From contig OY829369.1 in NCBI GenBank assembly GCA_963691775.1, positions 1,364,001 to 1,428,000 of the forward strand: a DNA stretch of 64,000 nucleotides, read 5' to 3'. The position numbers and the translations under genes are program-made. Numbering within the stretch: the stretch's first letter is position 1; each line of letters opens with the position of its first letter. Below are positions 37,091-46,759 of this stretch, in pieces. The notes below the pieces were generated by a model, which saw only the letters and a program-made list of their open reading frames with translations, was not told the DNA's origin and ran no database searches. Source of the stretch: JAZBPO01 sp963691775 (GTDB lineage: Bacteria > Pseudomonadota > Gammaproteobacteria > Pseudomonadales > Azotimanducaceae).

Positions 37091-37630
37091 ATGGCACTCG
37101 CCGAGCGAACCAACAACCGTGCGCGCATCCTTGATGCGGCCCGGCGCATTGTGGAACAGCGGGGCACGGCACACCTCACCATCGAGGCCGTCGCGGCCGA
37201 GGCCGCCCTGTCGAAGGGCGGCGTGATCTATCACTACGGCAGCAAGCGAGCGCTGCTCGCCGCACTGCGCGACGCAGCGCTTGAGGACCTCAGCGCGCGC
37301 TATGCAGAGCAGCCCGCTGACACCAGCGCCCTCGCTGCATGGTTGCGCGCCCATCGCGCCAGTACAGCAGCGCCACCAGCACTCGGGGCCGCCATGCTTG
37401 CGAACGCCGCCGAAGACCCGGAGATGCTTGATCCCCTGCGCCGTTTCGTCCGCGCCAGGCTCGACGACGTAGTTGCCGAGGCAGCGGACCCGGACCTTGC
37501 TCGGCTGATGTTCCTCGCCGTGCTCGGATTGCGCTTCGATGAGATGTTCGGTCTTGTGGGCTTCCGTTCGGAAGAGTTGACCCGCCTCGAGGCACGCCTC
37601 GAAGCCTTCGCAGAAGCGCTTGGAACATGA
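37091..37630 (+). CDS. TetR-family repressor of the second RND operon
   Basis: A 179-residue TetR protein with the helix-turn-helix around residues 29-51 (LTIEAVAAEAALSKGGVIYHYG). It is the first gene of a three-gene unit: its stop overlaps the start of the membrane-fusion gene by 4 bp (ATGA). A perfect palindrome lies just upstream. It most likely represses the whole operon and responds to a pump substrate. Confidence 0.9.
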   Translation: MALAERTNNRARILDAARRIVEQRGTAHLTIEAVAAEAALSKGGVIYHYGSKRALLAALRDAALEDLSARYAEQPADTSALAAWLRAHRASTAAPPALGAAMLANAAEDPEMLDPLRRFVRARLDDVVAEAADPDLARLMFLAVLGLRFDEMFGLVGFRSEELTRLEARLEAFAEALGT

Positions 37631-38673
37631 GGGGCCTGCTGCCGGTCGTCTGTCTGCTCACGGCCTGTGCACCGGCCGAACCCCCGGCCCCAGAGCGGTC
37701 GGCGCCGCGGCCCGCGCTCGTTCACGAAGTTGCATCTGCGCCCGCACAGGTCCGCCATCGCTTCATCGGGCGCGTGGAGGCCATGCAGACCGTCGATCTC
37801 TCCTTCGAGGTGCCTGGCCCCCTTGCGACCCTGAACGTGCGCGAAGGCGAGCGCGTAACCGCTGGCACAGTGGTGGCCGCCCTCGATCCCGTCACCTACG
37901 AGCTCGCCGTGCGCCAGGCGCGGGCGCAGTTGGAGCTGGCGCGCCTGGATCTCGAGCGCAAGCGCCAACTGCTCAGCAACTCGGGCACTTCGCGGGCTGT
38001 GGTGGACGAAGCGGCGACTGTTTTCGAACTGCGCGAGGTCGCGCTCGCACAGGCAGCCGAGGCGCTGGACGACACCCGTATCGTCGCGCCCTTTGACGCC
38101 TACATCGCACAGCGCCACACCGACCCGGGCAAGAACGTAGGCGCCGGCGAACCGATCCTGCGCCTGCTCGATCTGCGTGCGCTGAAGATCGTCGCGAGCG
38201 TGCGCGAAGACCTGCTTGCCACCGTGGACGCCGCCCGTGTCCGGGCTCAATACGCGGAATTCGCGTTTCTGCCGGATCGCAGCTTCCCGCTGACCTATCT
38301 GGAGAATCGAGGGGAAGCCGACCCGGTGGCGCAAACCTACGAGATCGGGTTCTCCCTCCCCTATCCGGACGACGTGAATCTACTGCCGGGCATGACCGCC
38401 TCGGTGATCGTGGAGCTCGGCGCACCGCCAGGGGCCGCACCGGAGATTCCGCTGTCGGCCCTGATCGCCGACGCCGACCGCACGCGCGGCTTCTTCGTAT
38501 GGCGCCTTGCACCCGGGAGCGATCGAGTCGAGCGCCGGCCGATAAAGATCGGCCCGCTCGCCGGGCCCACGGTGCCGGTCCTTGATGGGCTCGCACCGGG
38601 CGACCGCATCGTGACCGCCGGGGCGGCGCACCTGGCCGACGGGATGCAAGTGCGTCCGCTGAGCGCGCCATGA
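37627..38673 (+). CDS. RND efflux membrane-fusion lipoprotein
   Basis: A 348-residue adaptor. The N terminus MRGLLPVVCLLTAC is a short lipoprotein signal with the acylated Cys at residue 14. It has lipoyl halves (VDLSFEVPGPLATLNVREGE; LDDTRIVAPFDAYIA), a coiled-coil of about 50 residues between them, and the usual beta-barrel and C-terminal domains. Starts and stops overlap those of the TetR and pump genes by 4 bp each, so expression is coupled. Confidence 0.9.
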   Translation: MRGLLPVVCLLTACAPAEPPAPERSAPRPALVHEVASAPAQVRHRFIGRVEAMQTVDLSFEVPGPLATLNVREGERVTAGTVVAALDPVTYELAVRQARAQLELARLDLERKRQLLSNSGTSRAVVDEAATVFELREVALAQAAEALDDTRIVAPFDAYIAQRHTDPGKNVGAGEPILRLLDLRALKIVASVREDLLATVDAARVRAQYAEFAFLPDRSFPLTYLENRGEADPVAQTYEIGFSLPYPDDVNLLPGMTASVIVELGAPPGAAPEIPLSALIADADRTRGFFVWRLAPGSDRVERRPIKIGPLAGPTVPVLDGLAPGDRIVTAGAAHLADGMQVRPLSAP

Positions 38674-41600
38674 TCAGCGGCGGCCTTGCGCGCGCTGCGA
38701 TCCAACGGCCGCTCTACCCCTGGCTTCTCGTCGCCGCATGTCTCCTCGGCGGGCTCTGGGGCATCGAAACCGTGGGGCGCCTCGAGAACCCGCAGTTCCC
38801 CGTCAAGAACGCTTACGTGATCACGCCCTACGCCGGCGCTACCGCGCTCGAGGTGGAGCAGGAGGTGACCGATCGCATCGAGGAGGCACTCCAGGAAGTG
38901 CCCTATCTCGAGGTCATCACCTCACGCTCCGTACCTGGACGCTCCGAAGTGCTCGTCGAGGTGATCGAAACCTATGACAACGCCGACCTGCCGCAGATCT
39001 GGGACGAAATGCGCAGGCGCGTTCAGGAAGCCGCGTTCCGCATGCCGCCGGGCGCGGGCCCTTCACTGGTCGAGGACGACTTCGGCGACGTCTACGGCAT
39101 CCTTTACGCCGTGCGCACGCCGGGCTACGCAGCCTCGGAGGTTCGCGACATGGCGCGCGTGCTTTCAGCCCGACTCAAGCTCGTGCCAGGCGTCGCGAAG
39201 GTTGCCGTCACGGGCCTGCCGGAGGAGGAAATTCACGTTGAACTGAGCCAGGCCCGGCTCGTGCGCCTGGGAATCCCCGTAGACGCAGTGTTCGCGGCCA
39301 TCGGCAACGAAAATGCAGTGATTGATGCCGGCTCACTGGCCCTCGGCAGCCGCCGCCTGCGCATGGCGCCGGAGCTCGCCTACGACAGCGTGGACGCGAT
39401 CCGCGCCCTGCGGATCGGACGGCCCGGCACTACGGAGTTCGTAAGCCTCGGGGACGTTGCCCGGGTCCGCCGCGGCCCCGTTGAGACGCCGCGCGAAATC
39501 CTGCGCCACAACGGCGAACGCGTCTTCACGCTCGGCATCTCGGTCACTGCCGGGCAGAACGTCGTCGACGTCGGAGACGCCGTTCAGTCGCGCCTCGATG
39601 CGCTGCTGCAGACGATGCCGGTGGGCGTCGAGGCGGCGCCCGTCCACGAGCAGCACGAAGTCGTGCGGACTGCGATCAGTGCGTTTCTCGTCAACCTGCT
39701 GCTTTCCGTCGCGACCGTGGCCGGCACCCTGTGCGTATTCATGGGCTGGCGCGCGGGCACGGTCGTGGGCAGCGTATTGCTCCTCACCATCCTCGGCACG
39801 ATCGCGCTCATGAGCGCTTTCGGCATCGAGCTGCAGCGCATCTCCCTGGGCGCCCTGATGATCGCCATGGGCATGCTCGTTGACAACGCGATCGTGGTGG
39901 CAGAAGGCATGGTGACCGGCGTCGAGGAGGGCAAAACGCCCGAGGACGCCGCCGCCTTCGCCGTAGGCCGAACGGCCTATCCGCTGCTCGGCGCCACCGT
40001 CATCGGCCTCCTCGCCTTCGCGCCCATCGGACTCTCCGCCGGCGACACGGGGCAGTTCCTGAACACCCTGTTCTGGACCGTCGCGATTGCGCTCATGCTG
40101 TCCTGGTTACTCGCAGTGACCGTTGTACCCATGCTCGGCGCGCTGCTCCTGGCAGAGCAGGCTGCACCTCAGGCCGAGGGCGGCCGCCTGCAGGCGCCTT
40201 ATCGGGGCCTGCTCGCGGCCGCACTCCGGCATCGCTGGCGCGCCGCGACGCTCGTGCTGCTCGTTTCGGGCGCGACCATTTACGCCTTTGGCCATGTCAA
40301 GCAGTCCTTCTTTCCGCGCACCAACAGCCCGCTTTTCCACATCGACTACCTGCTGCCGGAAGGCACGGATTTAAGGGCGACCGCAGCCGATCTGGTGGAT
40401 GTTGAAGCGCAACTGATGGCGGACCCTGACGTGCGCTCCGTGACGAGCTTCATCGGCATTGGCGCAACGCGCTATACCGCAACCCAGCGTCCAGAGCAGC
40501 CGAACCCTGCCCTCGCACAGCTGGTGGTGCGCGTCGCCAACCTCGAGCGCATGGACTCGATCATGGCGCGATTGAAATCCGAGGTTGCCGCGCTGCGCCC
40601 GGACGCCGAGGTGCTCGTATACCGCCTGGAGTTCTCTCCCGGGGGCACCTCGAAGATCGAAGCGCGTTTCCAGGGGGAGGACCCCGACGTGCTGCGCGGG
40701 CTCGGCGAGCAGGCGATGGCGACCTACCGGGAATACGGCATCGTCGACCGCAAGCTGGACTGGCGTCAGCGCGAACTCCAGATCGTGCCGCGCTACGACG
40801 CCCAGCGCGCGCAGCAGACCGGCGTGTCTCGCGCAGACCTCGCGCGCGCCCTCGCATACTCCACGAGCGGCGTACCCATCGGCCTGTACCGTGAGGCTGA
40901 CGACCTCCTGCCCATTGTCGCGCGCGCCCCGCAGCGCGAGCGCGTCGACTACGAGCGGGTGGGCGACCGCATGATCTGGAGCCCGGGCCAGCAGCAGTAC
41001 GTGCCCCTCGCCCAGGTTGTCAGCCACATCGATCTGGTACCCGAAGACAGCCGCATTCTCCGGCGCCAGCGCATCCGTACGCTCACGGCGCAGGGCAACG
41101 CCCCGCCCGGCAGGAACCTCGAAGCCGCCTTCGCAGAAGTGCAGCCCGCGATCGAGGCCATTCCGTTGCCGCAGGGCTATACGCTCGAATGGGGCGGCGA
41201 ATACGAATCGAGCGCCGAAGCGCGAGAGAAGCTCGGCGCCACGATTCCCCCTGCCTTCGGCCTCATGTTCCTGATCACGGTGTTGATGTTCGGCCGACTG
41301 CGACAGCCGCTGGTGATCTGGCTCACCGTACCCATGGTGGTCGGCGGCGTTGCACTTGCGCTGCTAGCAGCAGACATGCCGTTCACCTTCCCGGCGTCGC
41401 TCGGCCTGCTGAGCCTCGCAGGCATGCTCATCAAGAACTGCATCGTGCTCGCCGACGAGATCGACAAGCGCATGGCGGAACAGGGCGTGCACCCCGATAC
41501 GCTCGTGCGCGCGAGCGCCAGCCGGCTTCGTCCCGTGCTGCTCGCGTCGGTCACCACCATCGCCGGCATGTCACCGCTGCTCGGCGACGAGTTCTTCGCG

Positions 41601-41717
41601 GAGATGGCCATGGCGATCATGGGCGGCCTCGCATTCACGACGCTACTCACGCTCGTTGCGGTGCCCGTGTTCTACGGCGTGTCTCTAGGCCGGCGCCTGC
41701 ACCACGACGCCCCCTGA
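38670..41717 (+). CDS. RND-family efflux permease
   Basis: A 1015-residue pump, more distant from AcrB than the first one. The N-terminal helix leads into LENPQFPVKNAYVITPYAGA. TM4 carries GMLVDNAIVVAEGM, with one acidic residue where classical pumps have two; the second half has SLGLLSLAGMLIKNCIVLAD. It exports an unknown compound with the upstream lipoprotein adaptor. No outer-membrane channel gene follows. Confidence 0.92.
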   Translation: MISGGLARAAIQRPLYPWLLVAACLLGGLWGIETVGRLENPQFPVKNAYVITPYAGATALEVEQEVTDRIEEALQEVPYLEVITSRSVPGRSEVLVEVIETYDNADLPQIWDEMRRRVQEAAFRMPPGAGPSLVEDDFGDVYGILYAVRTPGYAASEVRDMARVLSARLKLVPGVAKVAVTGLPEEEIHVELSQARLVRLGIPVDAVFAAIGNENAVIDAGSLALGSRRLRMAPELAYDSVDAIRALRIGRPGTTEFVSLGDVARVRRGPVETPREILRHNGERVFTLGISVTAGQNVVDVGDAVQSRLDALLQTMPVGVEAAPVHEQHEVVRTAISAFLVNLLLSVATVAGTLCVFMGWRAGTVVGSVLLLTILGTIALMSAFGIELQRISLGALMIAMGMLVDNAIVVAEGMVTGVEEGKTPEDAAAFAVGRTAYPLLGATVIGLLAFAPIGLSAGDTGQFLNTLFWTVAIALMLSWLLAVTVVPMLGALLLAEQAAPQAEGGRLQAPYRGLLAAALRHRWRAATLVLLVSGATIYAFGHVKQSFFPRTNSPLFHIDYLLPEGTDLRATAADLVDVEAQLMADPDVRSVTSFIGIGATRYTATQRPEQPNPALAQLVVRVANLERMDSIMARLKSEVAALRPDAEVLVYRLEFSPGGTSKIEARFQGEDPDVLRGLGEQAMATYREYGIVDRKLDWRQRELQIVPRYDAQRAQQTGVSRADLARALAYSTSGVPIGLYREADDLLPIVARAPQRERVDYERVGDRMIWSPGQQQYVPLAQVVSHIDLVPEDSRILRRQRIRTLTAQGNAPPGRNLEAAFAEVQPAIEAIPLPQGYTLEWGGEYESSAEAREKLGATIPPAFGLMFLITVLMFGRLRQPLVIWLTVPMVVGGVALALLAADMPFTFPASLGLLSLAGMLIKNCIVLADEIDKRMAEQGVHPDTLVRASASRLRPVLLASVTTIAGMSPLLGDEFFAEMAMAIMGGLAFTTLLTLVAVPVFYGVSLGRRLHHDAP

Positions 41718-41979
41718 AGCGCGGCCGAACGGGATGCACCCTGAGCGGTTTCGCTCCGTACGCGGGGGAACCGCGAGCTGCACGTAGCGCAAATGCGCGG
41801 GTTCGCCTACAGGCCGATGTGAAAATCTGGCTGCTTCACAGCAGGTTCCAGCGGCCCGGGCGGTGCGGCTCGCGGCTATGCCCTGACCGTCCCTCGGCGG
41901 TTTTCGCAGGGGCGGCAAAGGCGCCGAGCACCCGCGCTAGGCACGGAGCGTGCGCATGCCACGGCTCACCTGAAGCGCG

Positions 41980-42456
41980 CTAGCGCTTGTCGGTCGGTAT
42001 GACGTTGATGCCGTAATCACGCCGCAGATCGGCGAGCGGCGAATGCAGCATCTCCGGCGTGACCGCGGCGTGCGGCCACTTGCGCGTCATCCGGCGAACG
42101 CGGAACAGCCACGTGTAAATGAAATGCGGTAGATAGATGACGATCATCTTGAGCCGCGCCGGGAAGAATCCGCCGAGCAGGGCTTCACCTTCCTTGTTCA
42201 GTCGCTGCACCTCTTCATCCGCGGCGTAGTCCTTCAATTCCTGCACGGTGATGGTGGTGCCGAACAAGATCCAGGGCTTGAGCACCAGCTCGCCGTGAAT
42301 GGACGTGTCGCACCCGAAGATGACATGGGTCAGATCGTGATCGATGAAGCTCTTGCCCTTGGCCCGCGACGTGCGCGCGACTTCGGGATTGTGCTCGTAG
42401 AGCTCCTCGAGGCCCTGCTCGAGCGTCAGTGCGCTGTTCTGCTTCAGGAATTCCAT
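41980..42456 (-). CDS. Short Coq4-like protein
   Basis: A 158-residue protein with the Coq4-type metal motif HDxxH-x11-E: FIDHDLTHVIFGCDTSIHGE. The rest (LKPWILFGTTITVQELKDY; LKMIVIYLPHFIYTWLFRV) suggests peripheral membrane contact. It is about half the size of the other Coq4-like protein at 24233 and does not look like a duplicate. A role in quinone or isoprenoid metabolism is possible but unproven. Single gene. Confidence 0.65.
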   Translation of the reverse strand: MEFLKQNSALTLEQGLEELYEHNPEVARTSRAKGKSFIDHDLTHVIFGCDTSIHGELVLKPWILFGTTITVQELKDYAADEEVQRLNKEGEALLGGFFPARLKMIVIYLPHFIYTWLFRVRRMTRKWPHAAVTPEMLHSPLADLRRDYGINVIPTDKR

Positions 42457-42847
42457 TATCGACCGTCCTCCCCGGCCGGAAGATAGCGCAGAGGCGCTCG
42501 ATCACTCACTCAGCGCCCAGGGCGCCGCGCGGCCGGCCCTGCTGAACGCTCTCCTCCTTAGAGGGACTGGCCGATGCCCCGGCTGGGTGCCCCGGCTGGG
42601 TGTCCACGCAACTCAGTCCAGGCGCCGCGCTCCGAGTGAATGCCTCAGCTGGGTGTCCACGCAACTCGCGTCCCGCAACTGGCGCAATGCAGCGCTTAGA
42701 CGCATTGGGAAGCGCGGCTGAAACAAACGCCGGTACGTTTTGCGGGCGCGCGCAGAAAAAATGCGTTTCAAGAGTGCTATCTTCTGATCGAAGCGGTGAG
42801 CCAAAGGATTTGCGCACCAGGGTTGCAACGACAACAACGAGCGCGCG
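42457..42847. repeat. Intergenic region with two TGTCCACGCAACTC motifs
   Basis: No gene is supported. GCTGGGTGTCCACGCAACTC occurs at 42595-42614, and again at about 42648-42667. This is the first appearance, reading from the left, of the TGTCCAC motif family that fills the island up to 63 kb. Confidence 0.7.
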
Positions 42848-43291
42848 ATGACCTACCAATGCCAGTGCCCCTGCGGCACCACGACCTTTGAGATCAAGGG
42901 CGAACCGATTACGCGGTTCTACTGCCACTGCACCATTTGCCAGCAGCAGTACGAGGCCTCCCACGCCGATATCACGCTGTACAAACTCGACGACATAGAA
43001 CTGCCAGCCGACAACGGCATTCTCTATGGCCGCTATAAGCGCTTTGGCGCGGTCGATCGCGGTCGCTGTCCCGCCTGTGAGAAGCCTGTTCTGGGCACCA
43101 TGGGGGAAGGGGAAAAGGGCTATGCGTTTGTGGCAGCGCGCAATTATGTCAATCCAGAATCGCTACCGCCGGCCGAAATGCACGTGTTCTATGGCACGCG
43201 TACGGAGGATGCAGAGGATACGCTGCCCAAGTACAGCAATGCGCTCACGAGCCGCTGGGCCTTTATCAAGCGTATGCTGAAGGCGGGCTAG
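42848..43291 (+). CDS. GFA / CENP-V family zinc protein
   Basis: A 147-residue protein of the glutathione-dependent formaldehyde-activating enzyme-like family. Zinc ligands appear as CQCPCG near the start, YCHCTICQ at about residue 28, and CPAC at about residue 75. Family members bind Zn and are often of unknown substrate. A cargo gene of the accessory island: it begins 180 bp after a TGTCCACG motif. Confidence 0.85.
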   Translation: MTYQCQCPCGTTTFEIKGEPITRFYCHCTICQQQYEASHADITLYKLDDIELPADNGILYGRYKRFGAVDRGRCPACEKPVLGTMGEGEKGYAFVAARNYVNPESLPPAEMHVFYGTRTEDAEDTLPKYSNALTSRWAFIKRMLKAG

Positions 43292-43829
43292 GCGGCCTGA
43301 ACCCGGTCCGGCACCGGGGCCGTCTCCTGCATCCTTCCGTTTGCCGCCAGGCAACCCTGAACTGCAACCTTAGGCGATCGATCAGCCTCGAAAGGCCCCT
43401 TCCAGGCCTGCTACCGGTCCAGCTTCAGGGCCGTCCCGTAGCCCGGGGCGGATGGCAACGCACTTCAGTGCGTCGAAGGCAACGAGCAGCGCGCACGCTA
43501 CCGGCAGTAGCGTCCAGTTACTCGTGATGAACCAGGCGAGCGCTCAGATCACGGCATTGAGCCCGACGGAGATGCCAATCAGTCGTGTCATCGTCAATCA
43601 CTCTGAGCAACGGTGAGCGCCGCGCCAATCATCCGGGGAGCGCAGAGCGTCGTAGTTCGCGCCATCAGCCGCTTCGATCGACCCGCCGAGCAGAAGGGGC
43701 TTGCCCGAGACCGGACGAACTTTGGGCCAACTTCGTGGAGCACTCATGAACGCCCAAGAGAGATTCAGCCGTGAAGCCAAAGCCCGAATGCACGTATCAA
43801 GCAGGACGGGCGTCCACCGCGTTTCGCTG
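43292..43829. other. Intergenic region with a broken small frame
   Basis: About 540 bp with no intact gene. The minus strand holds a 70-codon frame with one internal TGA (see the separate entry). The remainder shows nothing recognisable. Confidence 0.45.
43382..43591 (-). pseudogene. Small membrane-protein frame broken by an internal TGA
   Basis: From ATG 43591 the frame reads MTRLIGISVGLNAVI, a TGA at 43546-43544, then ALAWFITSNWTLLPVACALL and a further 32 codons. The hydrophobic pattern runs across the stop, which suggests one small membrane protein disabled by a point mutation. No SECIS-like hairpin follows and there is no redox motif, so selenocysteine is unlikely. Family unknown. Confidence 0.3.
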
Positions 43830-44345
43830 CTACTCAATGAACGACCGATCGACTTCCGCCGCTGCCTTTGAATAGCGGTCTCTACAATCGGTGGCAGTCT
43901 GAAGCGACTTCTGCCCGATGGCGTAGAGCTCAGTATCGACCCTGAATCTTTGCTCGAACCACGAGCGGCCAGCTTCAGTTTCCAACACGCTAACGAGTTG
44001 CTCTCGTGCCAGCATCGGCCAGGGCACCCCAAACTCCGCGACCAGCTCCAGAACCCTGAGCCTTTCAATGTGGGCGATCTTCAGATTGTAGTAAGCCGTG
44101 AGCACGACCTGCTCGTCCGGTGTGATTTTGTCCGGTTCAAGGCATGCCTTGGCGATCACCGGAGCAGGGTTCTCACCCATGACGCTCCGAAACTCACTCA
44201 TCACCTCGGAATAACCTTCGCTGGAGAGTTCGGCAAGGCTGAGTGCCTTGGCTTGTCGCAGCTCAAAAAAAACGAGCACCAAACCGATTAAAAGCGCTAG
44301 CCCGGTAATCAGCTGGATGACATTGAAAAGATTGCTGTTATTCAT
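43830..44345 (-). CDS. Hypothetical membrane-anchored protein
   Basis: A 171-residue protein. One N-terminal helix (NVIQLITGLALLIGLVLVFF) anchors a helical cytoplasmic region (LRQAKALSLAELSSEGYSEV; LTAYYNLKIAHIERLRVLEL). It resembles the large group of short single-pass proteins with this ELRQAK-type juxtamembrane helix, whose function is not known. GC content is visibly lower than in region 1, in keeping with island cargo. Confidence 0.7.
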   Translation of the reverse strand: MNNSNLFNVIQLITGLALLIGLVLVFFELRQAKALSLAELSSEGYSEVMSEFRSVMGENPAPVIAKACLEPDKITPDEQVVLTAYYNLKIAHIERLRVLELVAEFGVPWPMLAREQLVSVLETEAGRSWFEQRFRVDTELYAIGQKSLQTATDCRDRYSKAAAEVDRSFIE

Positions 44346-44434
44346 GGCCCACCTCGACCGCAGTTCCTTGCGATTTTAGTGTGTCAAGGAAACCTTCGTG
44401 GACACTCACCTCTAAACCCCGACCTCATCGTCGT

Positions 44435-44938
44435 TCAACGACCCCTGATCGTCTCAAGCCCGCCCACGTGGAGCGCCTTGTTGCGCTCCTGCATTTCCAG
44501 GCGCATTTCACGCCGCATGCGGCCGGATTCGAAGAGCCTGCGTTCAATATCAGAGTCGATGGAAAGCTGAGGCACGGCGCACGGGGCACCATTCGCGTCC
44601 TTGGCGAGCATGGTGAAGTAGCACGACATGACGTGCCGGCTCGTATCGTCGGTCGGTTTGGCGGCCTCCGTGCGGATGCCGATCTCCATGGTCGTGTTGC
44701 CCGTGAAGTTCACGTTCGCCTTGAAGGTCACGAGGTCTCCCACGTCTACCGGCTCCCGAAAGTGCACCTGGTCAACGAACACGGTCACCACGTATGCACG
44801 GCAGTACTGCGAGGCGCAGGCGAATGCGACCTGATCGAGATGTTTCAGCAGTGCGCCGCCGTGGACCACGCCGGAGAAATTGGCCAGATCCGGCGTCATG
44901 AGCACGGTCATCTTCAGAGACTTCGGTCCTGGTTCCAT
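44435..44938 (-). CDS. Acyl-CoA thioesterase, hotdog fold (YciA-like)
   Basis: A 167-residue protein with the hotdog thioesterase core. ANFSGVVHGGALLKHLDQVA contains the catalytic Asp, and VVTVFVDQVHFREPVDVGDL is the following strand pair. It should hydrolyse acyl-CoA to fatty acid and CoA. An inverted TGTCCAC motif (CTTCGTGGACACTC at 44394-44407) lies just past its 3' end. Confidence 0.88.
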   Translation of the reverse strand: MEPGPKSLKMTVLMTPDLANFSGVVHGGALLKHLDQVAFACASQYCRAYVVTVFVDQVHFREPVDVGDLVTFKANVNFTGNTTMEIGIRTEAAKPTDDTSRHVMSCYFTMLAKDANGAPCAVPQLSIDSDIERRLFESGRMRREMRLEMQERNKALHVGGLETIRGR

Positions 44939-45770
44939 GGCGATCTGCTCTTCGGAGTAGGAAAGTCGACTGCTTGCCGAACACCCCTATTAAACGCCAG
45001 TGCGCGCCCGCTCACAGCGGCTTGAGCGGCTCACCCCTCTCTTCCATCAAGCCCGTGCCGACCTCAGGGACGCATGCGATGCACCCTTGGTATCGGATGA
45101 GCGGTTTCTGCGCTGGGCAGGCCGTACGCGTCGCCAGATCAGGTACGGCTCAGAACTTGGCATCTGGCTGCCCGACCCTCGCTCGGAACAATGCGGAGGG
45201 AACTTCGTGGACAGCCAGCTCGTCGACGAGGGGATTTCCTGCCAAGCATCTCAACAACTTAATGAATTGAGGCGGGTGTTCAGCAGAGTCCTCCGCGAAA
45301 TTCATGCAAAGCCGGTCTTCGCCCAGGAGGTGGCCTCTATCGAAGAGCCCCTGCTTGCGCTCGTTGGACACGGTCAGCCGATCAGGTGTTACTGCAACGA
45401 GCCTTCATGACGGCTGCTGGGGCGCGGTTCAGGAGATCGACCTCAATTCACGTAGGACCTATTCGCGGGCCTTCAGGGGTCCTCGTGATCACTCATCCCG
45501 CTCCGAACCGCAAGACGCTGATCCAATCGGGGTTCCGAAGTGCGTGTGAGCGTTGTTGCGCGTTGTTCGTGTTCGCAGCCGCGCACGACGTCGCAATCTT
45601 CCTCTAAGAACAGCTCAGTGGCTGTCCACGTTGTGTCGCATTCCACGCTGTGTCCCGTTGCCGCAGCGCTTCAGCGTGCGGGCGGCACGTCGTAGTCGAC
45701 CTCGATCCAAATGGAGTCCAAACGGCGAAAATCGGTATCCGATCAGATAACACAATGGTAAGTTTCCATC
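44939..45770. other. Long non-coding stretch with island repeats
   Basis: About 830 bp without a gene I can support. It contains the first copy of the ~90-bp island repeat (45198-45290) and GTGGCTGTCCACG near 45618, whose surroundings (GACGTCGCAATCTT upstream) reappear in diverged form near 62.06 kb. Open frames crossing it look like chance. Confidence 0.5.
45198..45290. repeat. ~90-bp island repeat, copy A
   Basis: It begins AACTTCGTGGACAGCCAGCT and, after a variable core, ends GAATTGAGGCGGGTGTTCAG. The two ends carry opposite-facing versions of the TGTCC motif. Copies B (46760-46850) and C (47364-47455) share both ends and the CTTGCC-like centre. Confidence 0.65.
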
Positions 45771-46115
45771 ATGGCCACCAATGCAGACACGCTGTGCGGA
45801 CCGAATGCAGGCCAACTGCTGCGAGACGCACGGCAGCGCTCCGGCCTGACGCTGCGCGCCCTCGCGGGGCGCGCGGGCACATCGCATACCGCCCTTGCGG
45901 CCTACGAGGCCGGCCGCAAAACGCCAGGCTTCGGAACGCTCCGGCGCGTGCTCGAAGCCTGCGGCTTCGCGATGGAGGTTCGCCTGACACCGCGGATTCG
46001 TGAGCGGAATGGGCTTGAGCGCGGAGACGAACTCGTACAGGTGCTGCGCCTCGCTGATGCGTTTCCCGTGAAGGGCGTTCCGGATCGCATCCAAAAACCG
46101 GCCTTCCCGGGATGA
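45771..46115 (+). CDS. XRE-family DNA-binding protein, probable antitoxin/regulator
   Basis: A 114-residue protein with a helix-turn-helix at about residues 17-60 (LLRDARQRSGLTLRALAGRA; SHTALAAYEAGRKTP). Its stop overlaps the start of a nucleotidyltransferase-like gene (ATGATG), the coupling usual in toxin-antitoxin pairs, where the HTH protein represses the operon. Antitoxin function is inferred. Confidence 0.75.
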   Translation: MATNADTLCGPNAGQLLRDARQRSGLTLRALAGRAGTSHTALAAYEAGRKTPGFGTLRRVLEACGFAMEVRLTPRIRERNGLERGDELVQVLRLADAFPVKGVPDRIQKPAFPG

Positions 46116-46651
46116 TGGGGTTGCCCGAGAAACTCATTGCACTGCACCACGCCCTCGCCGCCCACGCGCTTCCGCACGCATTCGGCGGCGCCCTGGCGCT
46201 TGCCTGGTGCACAGGCAGGGCGCGCGGAACGATCGACATCGACGTCAACGTGTTCGTCGACGCCGAGCGCACGGGCGAGGTGCTTGAGGCACTGCCCGAA
46301 TCCATTACCTGGGACGCAGACGCAATCACAGAGCTGGCGAGGGAAGGCCAGATTAGGCTGTGGTGGGCGCACACGCCGATCGACATCTTCCTGAACACCA
46401 CCGATTTCCACCGCGAAGCGGCGCAGCGGGTGCGCCGGGAAACGTTTTTGAACGAGCAGGTACCCTTCCTCGCCTGCGAAGACCTCGCGGTTTTCAAGGC
46501 GTTCTTCGATCGCACCAAGGACTGGGCGGATCTCGAAGAAATGCACGCGGCAAACACGATCGAGATCCATCGCGTAGTCGCCGTCCTTGCGCGCTACCTC
46601 GGCGCCGACGACACGCGAGTGGAGAAGCTGCTGGCGTTGTCCCAGGCTTGA
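46112..46651 (+). CDS. Nucleotidyltransferase-fold protein, probable AbiEii/MNT-like toxin
   Basis: A 179-residue protein. HAFGGALALAWCTGRARGTI followed by DIDVNVFV gives the G-G...D-x-D pattern of nucleotidyltransferases, and the later DLEEMHAANTIEI fits the AbiEii-type C-terminal half. Such toxins transfer nucleotides to RNA or protein and serve in phage defence or stabilisation. It is coupled to the XRE gene by a 4-bp overlap. It could also be a harmless aminoglycoside-type transferase. Confidence 0.65.
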   Translation: MMGLPEKLIALHHALAAHALPHAFGGALALAWCTGRARGTIDIDVNVFVDAERTGEVLEALPESITWDADAITELAREGQIRLWWAHTPIDIFLNTTDFHREAAQRVRRETFLNEQVPFLACEDLAVFKAFFDRTKDWADLEEMHAANTIEIHRVVAVLARYLGADDTRVEKLLALSQA

Positions 46652-46759
46652 GAAGACACCGCTGCAGAAAACAAGAGGCCGCTCGATAGCCGGACTCTTC
46701 TCGGGTCTGGCTGAGCACGAACTTCATGCGAATTTCGTGGACGGCGAACTTCGAACCGA

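Noticed and set aside
43382..43591. Second selenoprotein from the in-frame TGA
   Set aside because: No hairpin in the right place, no redox motif, and a membrane-helix context; a simple nonsense mutation explains it better.
45000..45410. 136-residue open frame in the 45-kb gap
   Set aside because: It crosses island repeat copy A, has no convincing ribosome site and no recognisable fold.
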